DNA of 64,000 nucleotides from an uncultured Butyrivibrio sp. Lineage in GTDB: Bacteria > Bacillota > Clostridia > Lachnospirales > Lachnospiraceae. The DNA lies in NCBI GenBank assembly GCA_945928575.1, contig CAMENP010000011.1, positions 1 to 64,000 of the forward strand, read 5' to 3'. The notes below the pieces were generated by a model. It saw nothing but the letters and a program-made list of their open reading frames with translations. It had not been told where the DNA came from and ran no database searches. Shown piece after piece: positions 20,227 through 29,037 of the stretch (the stretch's first letter is position 1; every line of letters begins with the position of its first letter). A program made the position numbers and the translations under genes.

Positions 20227-20273
20227 ATAAAAATCCCTCCGTATTATCTTCTCTAATAATACAGACGGGATTT
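20225..20273 (-). terminator. Hairpin with T-run masking the sigma factor ribosome binding site
   Basis: On the minus strand AAATCCC..TCTGTATTAT pairs with ATAATACGGA.GGGATTT (about 17 bp with one bulge), followed by TTTTTATTT. It terminates or attenuates transcription from the operon upstream. It also buries the GGAGG of the sigma factor gene, whose TTG start lies inside the T-run. Confidence 0.7.
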
Positions 20274-20303
20274 TATTTAAAAAAGTCACATTAAGTTAAA
20301 AAA

Positions 20304-20681
20304 TTATCTGCTGGCATCAAGTGCTTCATCGGCAGTTGTCTGGATCAGCCTGATCATCGGCATAACGTCAGCATCCATGGCATCGGCTATCGCCGCATCA
20401 TTTCCTGTTCCATATGCCTTGCTGAATCCGGCAGAGTAATCATTGGCCTTCTCCTTGTCGAATACAATATGATATTCTTCAAACAGGCTCATACAGCCGT
20501 TAACGATTCCAAGCACCCAGTTAATGCCATCAATAACCATTTTAAGGTATTCATCCGTATCCGGTTTACGTTCTCCGCGAAGTTCCGCCTTTACCGTATC
20601 GATGCCTCCTATGAGTTTCGGAATGTAATCCGCAAGGGTTTCAAGCGCTTCTATCTGGTCATCTTTAATATTATTATCCAT
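20304..20681 (-). CDS. Small acidic helical protein of unknown function
   Basis: 125 residues starting MDNNIKDDQIEALETLADY; the ATG follows AAGGAGAAAAATA. An in-frame start at 20828 would overlap the preceding gene and lacks support. The sequence is predicted mostly helical, without signal peptide, membrane segment or cysteine motif, and I do not recognise a family. It sits between a CgeB-like glycosyltransferase and the sigma factor in the same operon, suggesting a role in the glycosylation/flagellar programme, such as a chaperone or regulator. Confidence 0.6.
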   Translation of the reverse strand: MDNNIKDDQIEALETLADYIPKLIGGIDTVKAELRGERKPDTDEYLKMVIDGINWVLGIVNGCMSLFEEYHIVFDKEKANDYSAGFSKAYGTGNDAAIADAMDADVMPMIRLIQTTADEALDASR

Positions 20682-20754
20682 TATTTTTCTCCTTTGGCAT
20701 ATATTGAATATATCGACATTCCGGCTGTGTTTCTTAAGAGCAGCTGTATTTTTT

Positions 20755-21909
20755 TCATAATCCCGGAATGTATTCCGCCATCTCATCGATTCTGTCTGTA
20801 TATGTATGATATCTGCTGACTTTTTCATATGCCGAAGCCGCTATCTTCCTGCGTTCGTCATCATGTTCCAGATAATACCCTGCTTTGTCAACAAGTTCTT
20901 CCATATCCGAAAAATATACTATGTCTTCATTCTCCTTGAAAAACAACGGCATTTCTGCCTGTCTGTTGCTTATGCAGAAACCTCCGGCCGCCATAATGTC
21001 CCATACCCGCAGCGGAATCCCACTCCTTATGCTCCTCAGTGTCAGGTTCAGATTAATGCGGCTGCGGTTAAAAATAACCGGTGTTTCTTTCCAGTAATCC
21101 GCCAGGCCGAGATTTCTCGCCATAACAAACCTGCTCTCATCATCCGTATACACATCCATATCAAAATGCGGTGACAACGCTGCGATTACTTCACGTCTTT
21201 CAAGTTGTGCTATTTTATAACTAAGTACTGTGGTCGAAAACATCAATGCCATATCTGAAAATGACCTGTCCGACTTCTCTATTCTGAAATATTTTCCGAG
21301 TTCGGCAAGCATGTCGCCGTCAAGTACATCATCAAGCAGGTATTCCCCATACACTTTTGTCTGCAGTTTTAACGCCGAATCAAAATATCCCTTCATGTAC
21401 TCCGTAAAATGTTCATAGACCTCATCATAAGAATTTTTATTATACATACTTCCCACAAATGATACCTCTGAACTGAATCTGCCCGGTTCTGCGCTGTTTA
21501 CCGCCTTGCGCGCCCGCTCTTCATTGCCGCATAACGGCAGGTAATATACAGGTGCTCCCAAATCCTTAAATTCCAGCTGATTAATCTTATCAAAAGTAAA
21601 AATCGTATTTACTTCATTAAATATACTTTCATGGTACATTGTCGATATCGGACTGTCACAGCACCACGAAACATACTTAAGTCCGGCTGACTCACATATA
21701 TCCGATATAAGCGGAAAATAATTAATGCTCATCATCAGATCATACGAGCCGCTTTTAATTGTTTTCATAAGTTTCTCTTCAAAAACCTCATCCGCTTCAA
21801 ATGTCTTAAGTTCCCCGGTAATCTCTGTTATTTCATGTCCCCTTCCGATAAGATTCTGTTTCAAGTCCTCATGATTGTATGCTTTCCATTTGTACATTAA
21901 TATTTTCAT
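20755..21909 (-). CDS. CgeB-like glycosyltransferase (copy 1)
   Basis: 384 residues of the CgeB/DUF3880 type, a GT-B-like cytoplasmic glycosyltransferase family. Family features seen: MKILMYKWKAYNHED start, WCCDSPISTMY, FDKINQLEF, a SFVGSMY motif (~150) and the C-terminal donor-site stretch RINLNLTLRSIRSGIPLR. A related core is present in two further copies at 29757 and 30932. The ribosome binding site AGGAGTAG overlaps the stop of the preceding GT2 gene (5 nt gap), so the two are coupled. The likely role is adding sugars to flagellin or another surface glycan; the substrate is unknown. Confidence 0.8.
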   Translation of the reverse strand: MKILMYKWKAYNHEDLKQNLIGRGHEITEITGELKTFEADEVFEEKLMKTIKSGSYDLMMSINYFPLISDICESAGLKYVSWCCDSPISTMYHESIFNEVNTIFTFDKINQLEFKDLGAPVYYLPLCGNEERARKAVNSAEPGRFSSEVSFVGSMYNKNSYDEVYEHFTEYMKGYFDSALKLQTKVYGEYLLDDVLDGDMLAELGKYFRIEKSDRSFSDMALMFSTTVLSYKIAQLERREVIAALSPHFDMDVYTDDESRFVMARNLGLADYWKETPVIFNRSRINLNLTLRSIRSGIPLRVWDIMAAGGFCISNRQAEMPLFFKENEDIVYFSDMEELVDKAGYYLEHDDERRKIAASAYEKVSRYHTYTDRIDEMAEYIPGL

Positions 21910-21914
21910 AAAAT

Positions 21915-22958
21915 CTACTCCTGCAGTGCTTTAAGTCTCTGCAAAGCTTTGTCATACTGCCCGCACCGGCCATACAGATATATGGCTTCTTCCGTATTTC
22001 CGAGACATTCCTTGATAACTCCCGCATTGTATATCGCTTTGTATGAATTGACGCCTTCCGTGCGGCATTCCTTTACATCCGTCGCAGACAGAAACATGGC
22101 ATATGCTTTATCATACATCATATTATTCATATATATCAGTCCCATGACGAAACGATACTCTGCTGATTTTCCGAATTCAGCGTTAAGATTTTCCAAAAGC
22201 ATAGCCTGGCTACTTCTTCCTGTATTCAGCATGGCATATCCATAGCTCACTATAAGATCTTCCACCCATTCAAGATTCTCATCAAGTTCAAGATATGTGG
22301 CTTTATCAAAATACTTGTATGCGTTTTCGTAATCATTTTTCATATAATAACTTTTACCAAGCTGATACAGAATGTAAGCATCGTCGGGATTATCATTATA
22401 TTCTCTGAGTAACAATGCTATATTTCTGTCTGCTTTACGTTCCAGTTGCCCTGCATCTCCGTCATATCCGCTATGTATGAATTCCACCGGCAGATCATAA
22501 ACTTCATACCGGCTTCCATCTCTGCTTACAATCTGCTCATGTATTCTTCCCGTATATTTATAAAATCTCCGGTCATAAAACCTTCTCAGCCTCCACTCCT
22601 CCCTGTAATGTTCCCCATTTCTGGTGTAATCATTAACAACAAGGCTCCGTCCGACACCCTCTTCACATGAAAGCTTTAACAGTCCTTCATAATCTATACT
22701 GCATGCTGTTTCATCGCTGTCCACTACAAGGATTCTGTCATTTGACGCCATCGATGCCGCATAATTTCTTGCCGCGGCAAAGTCATCAATCCACTTGTAC
22801 AAGAATATATGATCTGTATACTTCTTTGCCATTTCCACCGTTCCGTCATCCGAACCGGTGTCAACAACGATTAATTCAAACGGATATTCAGATAATGCTT
22901 TAAGGCATTTCTCAAGTTTAGTTTTTTCATTTTTGGTAATTATACAGACTGATATCAT
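21915..22958 (-). CDS. GT2 family glycosyltransferase with TPR repeats
   Basis: 347 residues. The N-terminal GT-A fold has ISVCIITKNEKTKLEKCL, ELIVVDTGSDDGT and the metal-binding VVDSDE (~80). After about 190 it becomes tetratricopeptide-like (DDAYILYQLGKSYYMKNDYE, ENAYKYFDKATYLEL). Such TPR parts can hold the protein acceptor. The ATG at 22958 follows GAGGTGGAAACCGGT; a GTG 12 nt upstream lies in that ribosome binding site. First gene of the minus-strand operon with the CgeB-like gene, the small protein and the sigma factor. A flagellin acceptor is inferred from the neighbourhood. Confidence 0.85.
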   Translation of the reverse strand: MISVCIITKNEKTKLEKCLKALSEYPFELIVVDTGSDDGTVEMAKKYTDHIFLYKWIDDFAAARNYAASMASNDRILVVDSDETACSIDYEGLLKLSCEEGVGRSLVVNDYTRNGEHYREEWRLRRFYDRRFYKYTGRIHEQIVSRDGSRYEVYDLPVEFIHSGYDGDAGQLERKADRNIALLLREYNDNPDDAYILYQLGKSYYMKNDYENAYKYFDKATYLELDENLEWVEDLIVSYGYAMLNTGRSSQAMLLENLNAEFGKSAEYRFVMGLIYMNNMMYDKAYAMFLSATDVKECRTEGVNSYKAIYNAGVIKECLGNTEEAIYLYGRCGQYDKALQRLKALQE

Positions 22959-22998
22959 ACCGGTTTCCACCTCGTTTCCGGAAATTACTTATTAATTC

Positions 22999-23027
22999 TA
23001 CACTGCTCCGGATATTTATGTTATAAT
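22999..23027 (+). promoter_or_regulatory. Possible extended -10 promoter before the small protein/Maf pair
   Basis: TATAAT at 23022-23027 with TG one base before it (extended -10). The -35 at 17 nt spacing (TACACT) is poor. It lies about 35 nt before the start at 23065. Confidence 0.4.
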
Positions 23028-23064
23028 TATATTATCATATGCTTTTAATAAAGGAAATTATTTT

Positions 23065-23382
23065 ATGAAAGAATTTATTGATAACATCAATTCCCTTATA
23101 AATGACTGCGAAGAGATATCCCTGCTTATTCTCTCGAACGAAGACTGTTCGGAAAAGCTTTCATCATTCTGTTCGCAAATGTTAAATTTTGTTTCACAGA
23201 TATATGAGATATATTCGACGCCCGAATATTCAGACAGAAGTGAAGATATCCAGAACTGGATTTTGCAGGTTCAACGTCTTACAGAGGCATGTTCCGGCAA
23301 TGATTTGCTGTATCTGGTTGACATTATAGATTATGAAATCAAAAATAATCTTACAGAAGTAATACATATTTTGGAGGGCTGA
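23065..23382 (+). CDS. Small helical protein upstream of Maf 1, unknown function
   Basis: 105 residues starting MKEFIDNINSLINDCEEIS; the ATG follows AAAGGAAATTATTTT. It is acidic, predicted helical, with no signal peptide or membrane segment, and I recognise no family. The stop lies 2 nt before the Maf glycosyltransferase start, so the two are almost certainly co-translated. It may be a partner or flagellin-presenting protein for Maf, which is inference from coupling only. Confidence 0.65.
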   Translation: MKEFIDNINSLINDCEEISLLILSNEDCSEKLSSFCSQMLNFVSQIYEIYSTPEYSDRSEDIQNWILQVQRLTEACSGNDLLYLVDIIDYEIKNNLTEVIHILEG

Positions 23383-23384
23383 TT

Positions 23385-25073
23385 ATGAGTGCCGGTTATA
23401 TTAATATCGATGGACGCGATATAATGACCTATGAAAAAAACGGATACACTTACAGGCTCGAAAGCCTTTATTATGCCGATAAATATGAGCAGATGTGGGC
23501 CAAAGGCCATCTGTCGCAATACCGTCATGCACACTATCTTGTGTTTGGTCTGGGAAGTGGCAGTTTTCTTCGTGCTCTCATGGATATTATCTCAGAAGAT
23601 GCTATCGTAATAGTATATGAGCCTGATAAGTCTATATACGAGCTGGCATGTTCACTTTTTAACGCAGATGTAATTCTTGCAGACAAACGTATCCGTTTTG
23701 TATGTAATGCCGAGTATGCTGACATATTCTCTTTGCTTATTTCAAATATGTCATTTTATGATATCAACGGATGCCATATATGCGTTCATCCAAATTACAA
23801 TTCGATATTTGCAGATGAATATAAGATGTTTAATAAGGCTGTATCTGATTGTGCCATACAGAAAGAAGTCGGAACCAATACCACTGTTTTAAACGGCGAG
23901 ATTCTTGTTGATAATGTTTTTACCAATTTATCCCATATGAGGAATAATTATACGATTGAAACACTAAAGAATATCTTTGATTCTTCCGTTTCGGCCGTAT
24001 TAATCGCCTCCGGTCCTTCTCTTGATTCGTCCATCGAAACCATAAGGAGAATGAAAGGGCACTTTTTCTTATTATGTGTTGATTCTGCACTCCCGACATT
24101 AATGAAGAATAACATCATCCCTGACATGTTTATATCAGTCGATCCCGTTAAGGAACTGGCAAATTTTACCGACTCGCGAATTGCATCGATTCCGGCTATT
24201 TTCCCGATCACGTGTAATCACCGGATTTTCGAATATCATAAAGCACCTGCCTTTTTCTATTCATACGGCGATGATATAGTTGATTTTATCGCATCCGAGA
24301 ACAATTCTTCAATCCCGCATCTTGAAGCCAACAGTTCGGTGTCTAATCACGCATTTGCCGCATGCCTGTACTTAAACTTCCGCAACATTATATGTATAGG
24401 ATTGGATTTGGCTTTCCCGGGGAATTCAACCCACTCCAAAAATGCGGTAATGTACACTGATACTTCTTCCCTGAAAGATCGTGTTACGCTTCCCGTAAAA
24501 TGCAATAACGGCCGGACCGTCATGACCGACCTTCAGATGAATCTGTACCGCATACTTCTTGAAGACAGAATCCGTATTCATCCGGATATAAATGTCATCA
24601 ACACTTCCATGAGCGGTGCGTATATAGAGGGCGCTGACGTCATGAGCATTGAAGCCGCATCGGATAAATATTCTGTTCCCGATTTTGATCTGGATCTATC
24701 TCACATTGATAAACCGGGTTGGGATTTTAAACGTCCTTTTGAAAAAATCATTGCAAGCCAGAGAGATTTCTATGAAGGACTTGTCAAGACATCTGAGCAG
24801 CTTAATAAAATGGAGTCTTTATACTCCTATTTTGATGCCGATACCATCAAAAGCATTATTGCCTCATGTGATGAATTATTCAATATTATCAATAACCGTT
24901 TTGACTTACAATGTATTTGCCATTATATTCCTGCCGACATTCAGTTCGATATGAAAGACATAAACAACAACGCAGACCTGCTTTCTGTACTCACAAAATA
25001 TCAAACGTTTTTTAGAGGATTTGCAGATGCATATAACCATATTAGCCGGCTGGAGAGTAATTATATATTATAG
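23385..25073 (+). CDS. Motility-associated factor glycosyltransferase (Maf, DUF115), copy 1
   Basis: 562 residues of the Maf family, which transfers nonulosonic acids (pseudaminic, legionaminic or sialic type) to Ser/Thr of flagellin in the cytoplasm. Family marks: an N-terminal Rossmann-like part (YLVFGLGSGSFLRAL, VYEPD), the central MAF_flag10 domain with IASGPSLD (~205), FISVDPVKEL and GLDLAFPGNSTHSKNA (~350-365), and a helical C-terminus. The ATG follows GGAGGGCTGATT. It converges with neuC and their 3' ends overlap by 13 nt. It is beside the sialic acid genes, which fits the donor. Confidence 0.88.
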   Translation: MSAGYINIDGRDIMTYEKNGYTYRLESLYYADKYEQMWAKGHLSQYRHAHYLVFGLGSGSFLRALMDIISEDAIVIVYEPDKSIYELACSLFNADVILADKRIRFVCNAEYADIFSLLISNMSFYDINGCHICVHPNYNSIFADEYKMFNKAVSDCAIQKEVGTNTTVLNGEILVDNVFTNLSHMRNNYTIETLKNIFDSSVSAVLIASGPSLDSSIETIRRMKGHFFLLCVDSALPTLMKNNIIPDMFISVDPVKELANFTDSRIASIPAIFPITCNHRIFEYHKAPAFFYSYGDDIVDFIASENNSSIPHLEANSSVSNHAFAACLYLNFRNIICIGLDLAFPGNSTHSKNAVMYTDTSSLKDRVTLPVKCNNGRTVMTDLQMNLYRILLEDRIRIHPDINVINTSMSGAYIEGADVMSIEAASDKYSVPDFDLDLSHIDKPGWDFKRPFEKIIASQRDFYEGLVKTSEQLNKMESLYSYFDADTIKSIIASCDELFNIINNRFDLQCICHYIPADIQFDMKDINNNADLLSVLTKYQTFFRGFADAYNHISRLESNYIL

Positions 25074-26206
25074 AATTCTTTAGGATTATTTGTGTCACTC
25101 TCTATTCTGTCAAGAAGTTCTATGGTTGTTTTATAGTACATATTGGCAGAATCGGGAACATAATATGGATTAACCGGCATGATTTCTTTATATGACAAAA
25201 GGACTTTGTCTAATGCATCCGAAATTTCTGTTTCATCACACCTGACATCTATGACGGAATTTCCACGAACCCTGCCCTTCTGCCTGTCTCCAATATTTAT
25301 GGTATATACCCCAAGGCTTGGGGCCTCTATGATTCCCGATGAGGAATTGCCAATAAGACAGATAGAATTACGCAGCAGATAGTGGTAAGCATCTGTATGA
25401 AGATTTTCATAATAAACAGCATTATCATTAGCATCAACATAATCCCTGACCGCTTTTCTTATCTGCCCCGAATGTGTATCGGCATTACTGCCGAGGAAAA
25501 CAAATTTATAGTCTTTGCGGCTATCAATTGCGTCAAGCAATATCTTCACCTGTTCAAGCGGACTTGTCTTGGTCAGTGTTTCAGGGTGGAAAAGAACCGT
25601 AAAATACTTTCTTTCCGGCAGATTTTTTATCTGTTCCGGAACATTTGCCTCTTCTATATACATGCAATTCTCCGCACCAAGCGCACCAAGGCAGAATACT
25701 CTGTCAGGATTCTCCCCAAGCTGAATTACCCTGCGGCGGTACTCCTGCGTTGCCGTAAAATGATATAATGACATTTTAGTTATACAATGCCTTATAAATT
25801 CATCATAATTTCCGTACGTTGCCTCTCCTCCGTGTATATGAAGTATAGGTACTCTCTGCATGGCCGCAGCTGTAGCTACAGACAGCATCTCATAACGATC
25901 TCCAAGTATTATCAGCAGATCATATTTGTTCTTTCCAAAAAAATGTCCGAAATCATCAAGTGTTTCCGACATTGTATGAATTATTCCGATATTATCAGAT
26001 GTATCCAGATGAACTTCAATTTCGGCTCCAACATTAAATCCGTCCCGGTAAATCAAATCGACCTGATGTCCGTAATCATTGTCAAGCAATGCACCGGTTA
26101 CCAATATTTCAAGACTTACGGATTCATCATCATCAAGTTTTCTTAAGTATCTGCGCATTATCCCGTAATCAGCTCTGGAACCCGTTGCAAAAGCTATTTT
26201 TTTCAT
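25061..26206 (-). CDS. neuC: UDP-N-acetylglucosamine 2-epimerase (hydrolysing)
   Basis: 381 residues, NeuC/NnaA type. It turns UDP-GlcNAc into ManNAc and UDP, the first step of sialic acid synthesis. Marks: KIAFATGSRADYGIM start, ILGDRYEMLS (~97), HIHGGEATYGNYDE (~125), and the uridine-binding GNSSSGIIEAPSLG (~290). LegG, the GDP-GlcNAc enzyme for legionaminate, is a close relative and cannot be excluded. Start overlaps the neuA stop by 4 nt. Last gene of neuD-neuB-SGNH-neuA-neuC. Confidence 0.88.
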   Translation of the reverse strand: MKKIAFATGSRADYGIMRRYLRKLDDDESVSLEILVTGALLDNDYGHQVDLIYRDGFNVGAEIEVHLDTSDNIGIIHTMSETLDDFGHFFGKNKYDLLIILGDRYEMLSVATAAAMQRVPILHIHGGEATYGNYDEFIRHCITKMSLYHFTATQEYRRRVIQLGENPDRVFCLGALGAENCMYIEEANVPEQIKNLPERKYFTVLFHPETLTKTSPLEQVKILLDAIDSRKDYKFVFLGSNADTHSGQIRKAVRDYVDANDNAVYYENLHTDAYHYLLRNSICLIGNSSSGIIEAPSLGVYTINIGDRQKGRVRGNSVIDVRCDETEISDALDKVLLSYKEIMPVNPYYVPDSANMYYKTTIELLDRIESDTNNPKEFYNI

Positions 26207-26892
26207 ATTCTGCCACTCACTTTCTTATCCATACATATGCATGCCAATTCATAATCAAGTTCATCATCTATATCAACAGAATCAAAGCGATTCATCATAT
26301 ATGATATACTCTTTGCCCCGAAAAAGTGTTTCTGTCTGAGATATGCACCGGGCTTGGCAATGAATATCGCTCCGTTAGGTGAATATTCCTTATACGTCTG
26401 TCTTCTGTAATTGGAAAAGTCAGTATCAAAATATTTAAGGCTTTCATCTTCATCAATAGGTTTTACAAGAACCGCACTATGTTCTGCCTCTTTAACGGAT
26501 ACCAGAAAATCGAAGTCTTGCATATGTCTTTCAAACTTATCCGCTGCCTCTCTGACATGATTCTCATCTCTTAACGGTGAGGTCGGCTGCAATAACATAA
26601 AATAATCAAACGGTTCCTTAAGTCTGCCCAACATATCCTCCAGCACCATGAATGTTGTTGCCTTATCATCGGACAGTTTTGCATCGCGGTACATAACTTC
26701 TGCGCCGTATTGCTTCGCAATTTTACCGTATTCTTCGGAATCGGTTGAAACGATAACTCTGTTAAAGCACCTGCTTTTTATGGCTGCTTCAATTGAATAT
26801 GCCATAAGCGGCCTGCCACACAAATCTATGATATTTTTATCTTTTAATCCTTTTGACCCGGAACGCGCGGGAATGATAGCTATTTTATTCAT
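26203..26892 (-). CDS. neuA: CMP-nonulosonate (acylneuraminate) cytidylyltransferase
   Basis: 229 residues. It activates the nonulosonic acid with CTP to give the CMP-sugar used by Maf. Intact signature IIPARSGSKGLKDKNI at the start, then GRPLMAYSIEAAI, STDSEEY, MLLQPTSPLR (~100) and the C-terminal DSVDIDDELDYELA. The ATG at 26892 overlaps the end of the upstream SGNH gene by 8 nt. A 22-residue upstream extension inside the SGNH gene is not needed. A full CMP synthetase, in contrast to the degenerate copy fused to SGNH next door. Confidence 0.9.
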   Translation of the reverse strand: MNKIAIIPARSGSKGLKDKNIIDLCGRPLMAYSIEAAIKSRCFNRVIVSTDSEEYGKIAKQYGAEVMYRDAKLSDDKATTFMVLEDMLGRLKEPFDYFMLLQPTSPLRDENHVREAADKFERHMQDFDFLVSVKEAEHSAVLVKPIDEDESLKYFDTDFSNYRRQTYKEYSPNGAIFIAKPGAYLRQKHFFGAKSISYMMNRFDSVDIDDELDYELACICMDKKVSGRI

Positions 26893-27994
26893 TTTCCATT
26901 TCTCTTTCTGTAATACTTTGTAATAAAGCATACCCTTTCTCATTAAGATGTAATCCATCCTCCGTATAAGCCGGGTTAAGTTCTCCGTACTCGTTATCCA
27001 TCTCCGGCGTACTGATCCATCTCACGTCAGACATACATTCATACAAATTCTTGTTCAATACATCTATTGTCTTATTGCTCCGGTCCATTCTGCCGTTAGT
27101 ATGAAGACAGTTAATAAAATATATGTCCGCATACGGTTTACGCGCGCGTATATATTCAATTGTTTTCCGAATACTGCGGCATATCTCGTCAATGCTATAA
27201 TTATATATTATATCATTGGTCCCATGCATTACAATGTACTTATTTTCATTGCATTTAATAAGAGACTGTTCCAATATATAATCATTATACTCAAAGCTCG
27301 AAATCCCGCTTATTCCGCAGTTTCGTACTTTCAATCCGGATATAGACTCTGTCTTCCACCTGTCAATCTGTGAATGTCCTATCATACATATTCCGTCAGA
27401 TTCCGACTGCATGATACTTTTTTTATTGTTAATGTCGTTTAATATATTTTGTTTTAAAATCTCCGCATTAATCTCTTTTTTTCTAAGCACAAGCGCCAGT
27501 TCAAAATTATTGACAGAATCAACCGCAAGTGCTTCATTGTCATCAAGTTCATAAAACGATGGACAGCTTTGGCTTCCATCATCAATATAGAATACATTTA
27601 CAGGTTCCAGCTCCGACTTTCCACGCATCATAATACACGAATAATCCGGATTTATCTCATGTTTTCCTGCTGCCGACAGCATAAGTCCGCCTCTATACAT
27701 ATCTAAAGCCATGCTCAATGTCCGTGACTTTAAAAAAGCCGCACATCCGGACACAACAATAACTCCCGTCTGACGCGGCATTTCTTCTGACACTGTTACA
27801 CCATTTATGTTTAATGCAATATTCTTAATTTTGTTGTTATCGGTAACTACAATTGTCTTATCTATATCCGGGCAGTTCAAAACCGCATTTACAGCATATG
27901 TAAACAACGGGCTGCCCCATAAGTTCAGTTCAAGGAAATTGCTTTCCGATGTATTGTCTGTTCTGCAGTCAACCGCCGCTATGTATTTACCCAT
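26885..27994 (-). CDS. Degenerate NeuA-like domain fused to SGNH hydrolase
   Basis: 369 residues. Residues 1-170 align by eye with the neighbouring NeuA (GSPLFTYAVNAVL, IVVTDNNKIKNIA, VDSVNNFELALVLRKK) but the CTP-binding ARSGSKGL and the QPTSPLR motif are gone, so it is probably inactive as synthetase. Residues 200-369 are an SGNH/GDSL hydrolase with all four blocks: Ser208 in GHSQ, Gly227, Asn260 in HGTND, and Asp346/His349 in DGLHL. NeuA enzymes of group B streptococci and E. coli K1 carry a C-terminal SGNH sialic acid O-acetylesterase, so O-acetyl removal from the nonulosonic acid is the likely role. The ATG follows AGGAAGATTGAAT. Confidence 0.75.
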   Translation of the reverse strand: MGKYIAAVDCRTDNTSESNFLELNLWGSPLFTYAVNAVLNCPDIDKTIVVTDNNKIKNIALNINGVTVSEEMPRQTGVIVVSGCAAFLKSRTLSMALDMYRGGLMLSAAGKHEINPDYSCIMMRGKSELEPVNVFYIDDGSQSCPSFYELDDNEALAVDSVNNFELALVLRKKEINAEILKQNILNDINNKKSIMQSESDGICMIGHSQIDRWKTESISGLKVRNCGISGISSFEYNDYILEQSLIKCNENKYIVMHGTNDIIYNYSIDEICRSIRKTIEYIRARKPYADIYFINCLHTNGRMDRSNKTIDVLNKNLYECMSDVRWISTPEMDNEYGELNPAYTEDGLHLNEKGYALLQSITEREMENE

Positions 27995-27996
27995 AT

Positions 27997-29037
27997 TCAA
28001 TCTTCCTGCCATTCAAATCCGGTATGTGTAATCAGTTCATCTTCCTTAAAATCTTTTTCTGCAATTTGTCCGATTATATCATACCACTTCATTGGGCTTA
28101 TTCCATTTCCGGGTCTCTTACATGTGATATTACCGGGACCGAACATCTCGCCCTTCCTTATATTGCTCAATGCCACTATTGACTTTCTTGCAATTACCTT
28201 GTTCTTTCGTTCCGATTCCGTAACATATTTTTTCCCGCTGCCGGTCATTATCTCAATGCGTCTGACATTTTCAACAAGCTGCTTCAATTCATCCGGTGTT
28301 GCCGAAGCCTTATGGTCCGGTCCCGGAAGATTCTTATCAAGTGTGAAATGTTTCTCTATCAGCACAATTCCCAACACAGCAGCGCCCGTTGCCGCTGTAT
28401 ATCCGACCGAATGATCCGAAAAACCTATTTGATGCTCCGGAAATTCTTTCTTTAAATCATTGATTGCAGTTAGATTAATATCTTTATCAGGTGTCGGGTA
28501 TTCTGTATTGCAATGTAATATAATAATGTCCTTTGCGTCCGTCCCTGCCTTTACAAGAATATTTATGCATTGCTTTATTTCATCAATGGTGGCCATTCCG
28601 GTCGAAAGAATTATTTTCTTGCCCTCGCACTTAATGGCTCCTATTTTCTCAAGATAAGGCAGGTTCGTTATTTCTCCCGAAGGAATTTTCCAAAAACGCT
28701 GGCCGACGGATTCAAGAAAATCTACCGAACCCAGATCAAATGGTGTAGAAAATACCACGAGTCCCTTTGATTCGGCATACGCCTTAAGTTCCAGCATATC
28801 ATCGTGTCCAAGCTCCAGTCTGGCTGTCATCTCCAGCTGCGAATCTTCCGTTCCCGTAGTCACTTTCTGATATTCAGCCTTTGGGGCATATTTGGATATA
28901 AGATCGGACGCCTTGAACGTCTGGAATTTAACAGCATCCACTCCGCATTTTGCTGCCTCGTCGATCATTCTGTATGCCAGGTTCTTATCTCCGTTGTGAT
29001 TACATCCTATTTCAGCAACAATCATTATATGTGTCAT
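27997..29037 (-). CDS. neuB: N-acetylneuraminate (nonulosonic acid) synthase
   Basis: 346 residues. It condenses phosphoenolpyruvate with ManNAc (or a related diamino sugar) to the nine-carbon acid. TIM-barrel marks: IVAEIGCNHNGDKNLAYRMI, VDAVKFQTFK, FSTPFDLGSVDFLE, LHCNTEYPTP, GFSDHSVG (~205) and EKHFTLDKNLPGPDH (~235); a SAF antifreeze-like domain forms the last ~60 residues. ATG 29037 overlaps the neuD stop by 4 nt. Without dehydratase or aminotransferase genes nearby, Neu5Ac-type acid is favoured, but legionaminate or pseudaminate synthase cannot be excluded from sequence. Confidence 0.9.
   Translation of the reverse strand: MTHIMIVAEIGCNHNGDKNLAYRMIDEAAKCGVDAVKFQTFKASDLISKYAPKAEYQKVTTGTEDSQLEMTARLELGHDDMLELKAYAESKGLVVFSTPFDLGSVDFLESVGQRFWKIPSGEITNLPYLEKIGAIKCEGKKIILSTGMATIDEIKQCINILVKAGTDAKDIIILHCNTEYPTPDKDINLTAINDLKKEFPEHQIGFSDHSVGYTAATGAAVLGIVLIEKHFTLDKNLPGPDHKASATPDELKQLVENVRRIEIMTGSGKKYVTESERKNKVIARKSIVALSNIRKGEMFGPGNITCKRPGNGISPMKWYDIIGQIAEKDFKEDELITHTGFEWQED

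Noticed and set aside
23468-23487. GCCGATAA inside Maf 1
   Set aside because: A perfect -10 box of sigma-28 type but no TAAA/TAAG at 13-16 nt spacing, and within coding sequence.
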